From: Lysinibacillus fusiformis
GTDB taxonomy: Bacteria > Bacillota > Bacilli > Bacillales_A > Planococcaceae
DNA length: 64,000 nucleotides
Reading direction: 5' to 3'
Assembly (NCBI RefSeq): GCF_007362955.1
Contig: NZ_CP041696.1
Location: forward strand, 4,340,001-4,404,000
In this document: one piece after another, positions 63,758 to 64,000 of the stretch
Position numbering within the stretch: position 1 is the stretch's first letter
Layout of the letters: every line of letters begins with the position of its first letter
Position numbers and translations under genes: made by a program
Notes under the pieces: generated by a model
Told to the model about the DNA's origin: nothing
Database searches by the model: none
Seen by the model: the letters and a program-made list of their open reading frames with translations, nothing else

Positions 63758-64000
63758 TTAATTATATTTCGATAACAATATAATTATAGTAATAATTGAG
63801 AAGGCGCCTGTAGCTGCCTCTGGAGTGCTGTGATGCCAAGCTAAAGCAAAAGCAGGGCGTAAAAGTTGAACTAAGTGTAATGAGGGAATGGTAAATGCAC
63901 TAGTTACATTAACTTCATCTGGGCTGACGTTAATTCCGCAATTACCATATTCGACAGACCATCCGGGTTCAGCTATACCGGGTGTATGGTTAGCATTTGG
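63758..64000 (-). CDS. Partial gene, C-terminal end, unknown
   Basis: On the minus strand a frame is open from the window edge (64000) to a TAA at 63760-63758, giving 80 residues. It reads PNANHTPGIAEPGWSVEYGN, holds a Cys (YGNCGI), and ends with a hydrophobic segment (FSIITIIILLSKYN). The start is outside the window. No family was recognised. Confidence 0.45.
   Translation of the reverse strand, partial: PNANHTPGIAEPGWSVEYGNCGINVSPDEVNVTSAFTIPSLHLVQLLRPAFALAWHHSTPEAATGAFSIITIIILLSKYN

Overview
The window looks like chromosomal DNA of a Lysinibacillus-like, low-GC, Gram-positive Bacillales bacterium. The evidence is AT-rich coding sequence, strong AGGAGG-type ribosome binding sites with frequent TTG/GTG starts, SLH-type surface proteins, Fur- and MntR-type operators, and GC-rich intergenic repeats of the kind common in Bacillaceae. 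No rRNA or tRNA gene was seen.

Layout. 1-8744: a LiaF-like gene end, a tubby-like protein, a sigma factor/ABC transporter/FtsX permease operon on the minus strand, a frame-broken small gene, and a three-gene membrane operon ending in a YndJ-like protein. 9359-12547: a chemoreceptor, a membrane-anchored SLH-like protein and a HEAT-repeat protein. 12964-25718: a complete type I-C CRISPR-Cas locus, in the order leader 1, array 1 (30 repeats), cas3, a small crRNA-like unit on the opposite strand, cas5c-cas8c(cas11c)-cas7c-cas4-cas1-cas2, leader 2, array 2 (32 repeats). It ends abruptly in a decapitated LysR gene. 26337-41214: housekeeping and transport genes, including a Fur-box ferredoxin-NADP reductase, an SDR/TetR pair, an MntR-type manganese ABC operon, and adenosine deaminase behind an adenine riboswitch. 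41215-50073: a large AT-rich gap, then one 7.6-kb NRPS gene (C-A-T-C-A-T-reductase). 50460-52959: a graveyard of broken genes. 53150-57482: an Asp-rich exported protein, ApbE, a ferric-reductase-like membrane protein and a two-component system. 57757-64000: EamA transporter, ArsR regulator, SUFU remnant, cytX-thiD, paired crcB genes and a partial gene.

The most interesting signal lies between cas3 and cas5c. A minus-strand unit holds a perfect TATAAT, a shortened CRISPR repeat that keeps the I-C 3' tag, a guide-like segment and a hairpin with a T-rich tail. The first 16 guide bases match the cas5c promoter region directly after a TTC (the I-C PAM). The only two mismatches fall at positions 6 and 12, the positions that type I Cascade flips out of pairing. 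This is what a Cas-autoregulating crRNA (CreR type, or the antitoxin of a CreTA pair) should look like. The two arrays use different repeat stems but share spacers, and their leaders have the same spacing to the base, so one adaptation machinery probably feeds both.

The NRPS should release a reduced (aldehyde- or imine-type) dipeptide, perhaps N-acylated. Its second adenylation pocket is acidic, which hints at a basic residue.
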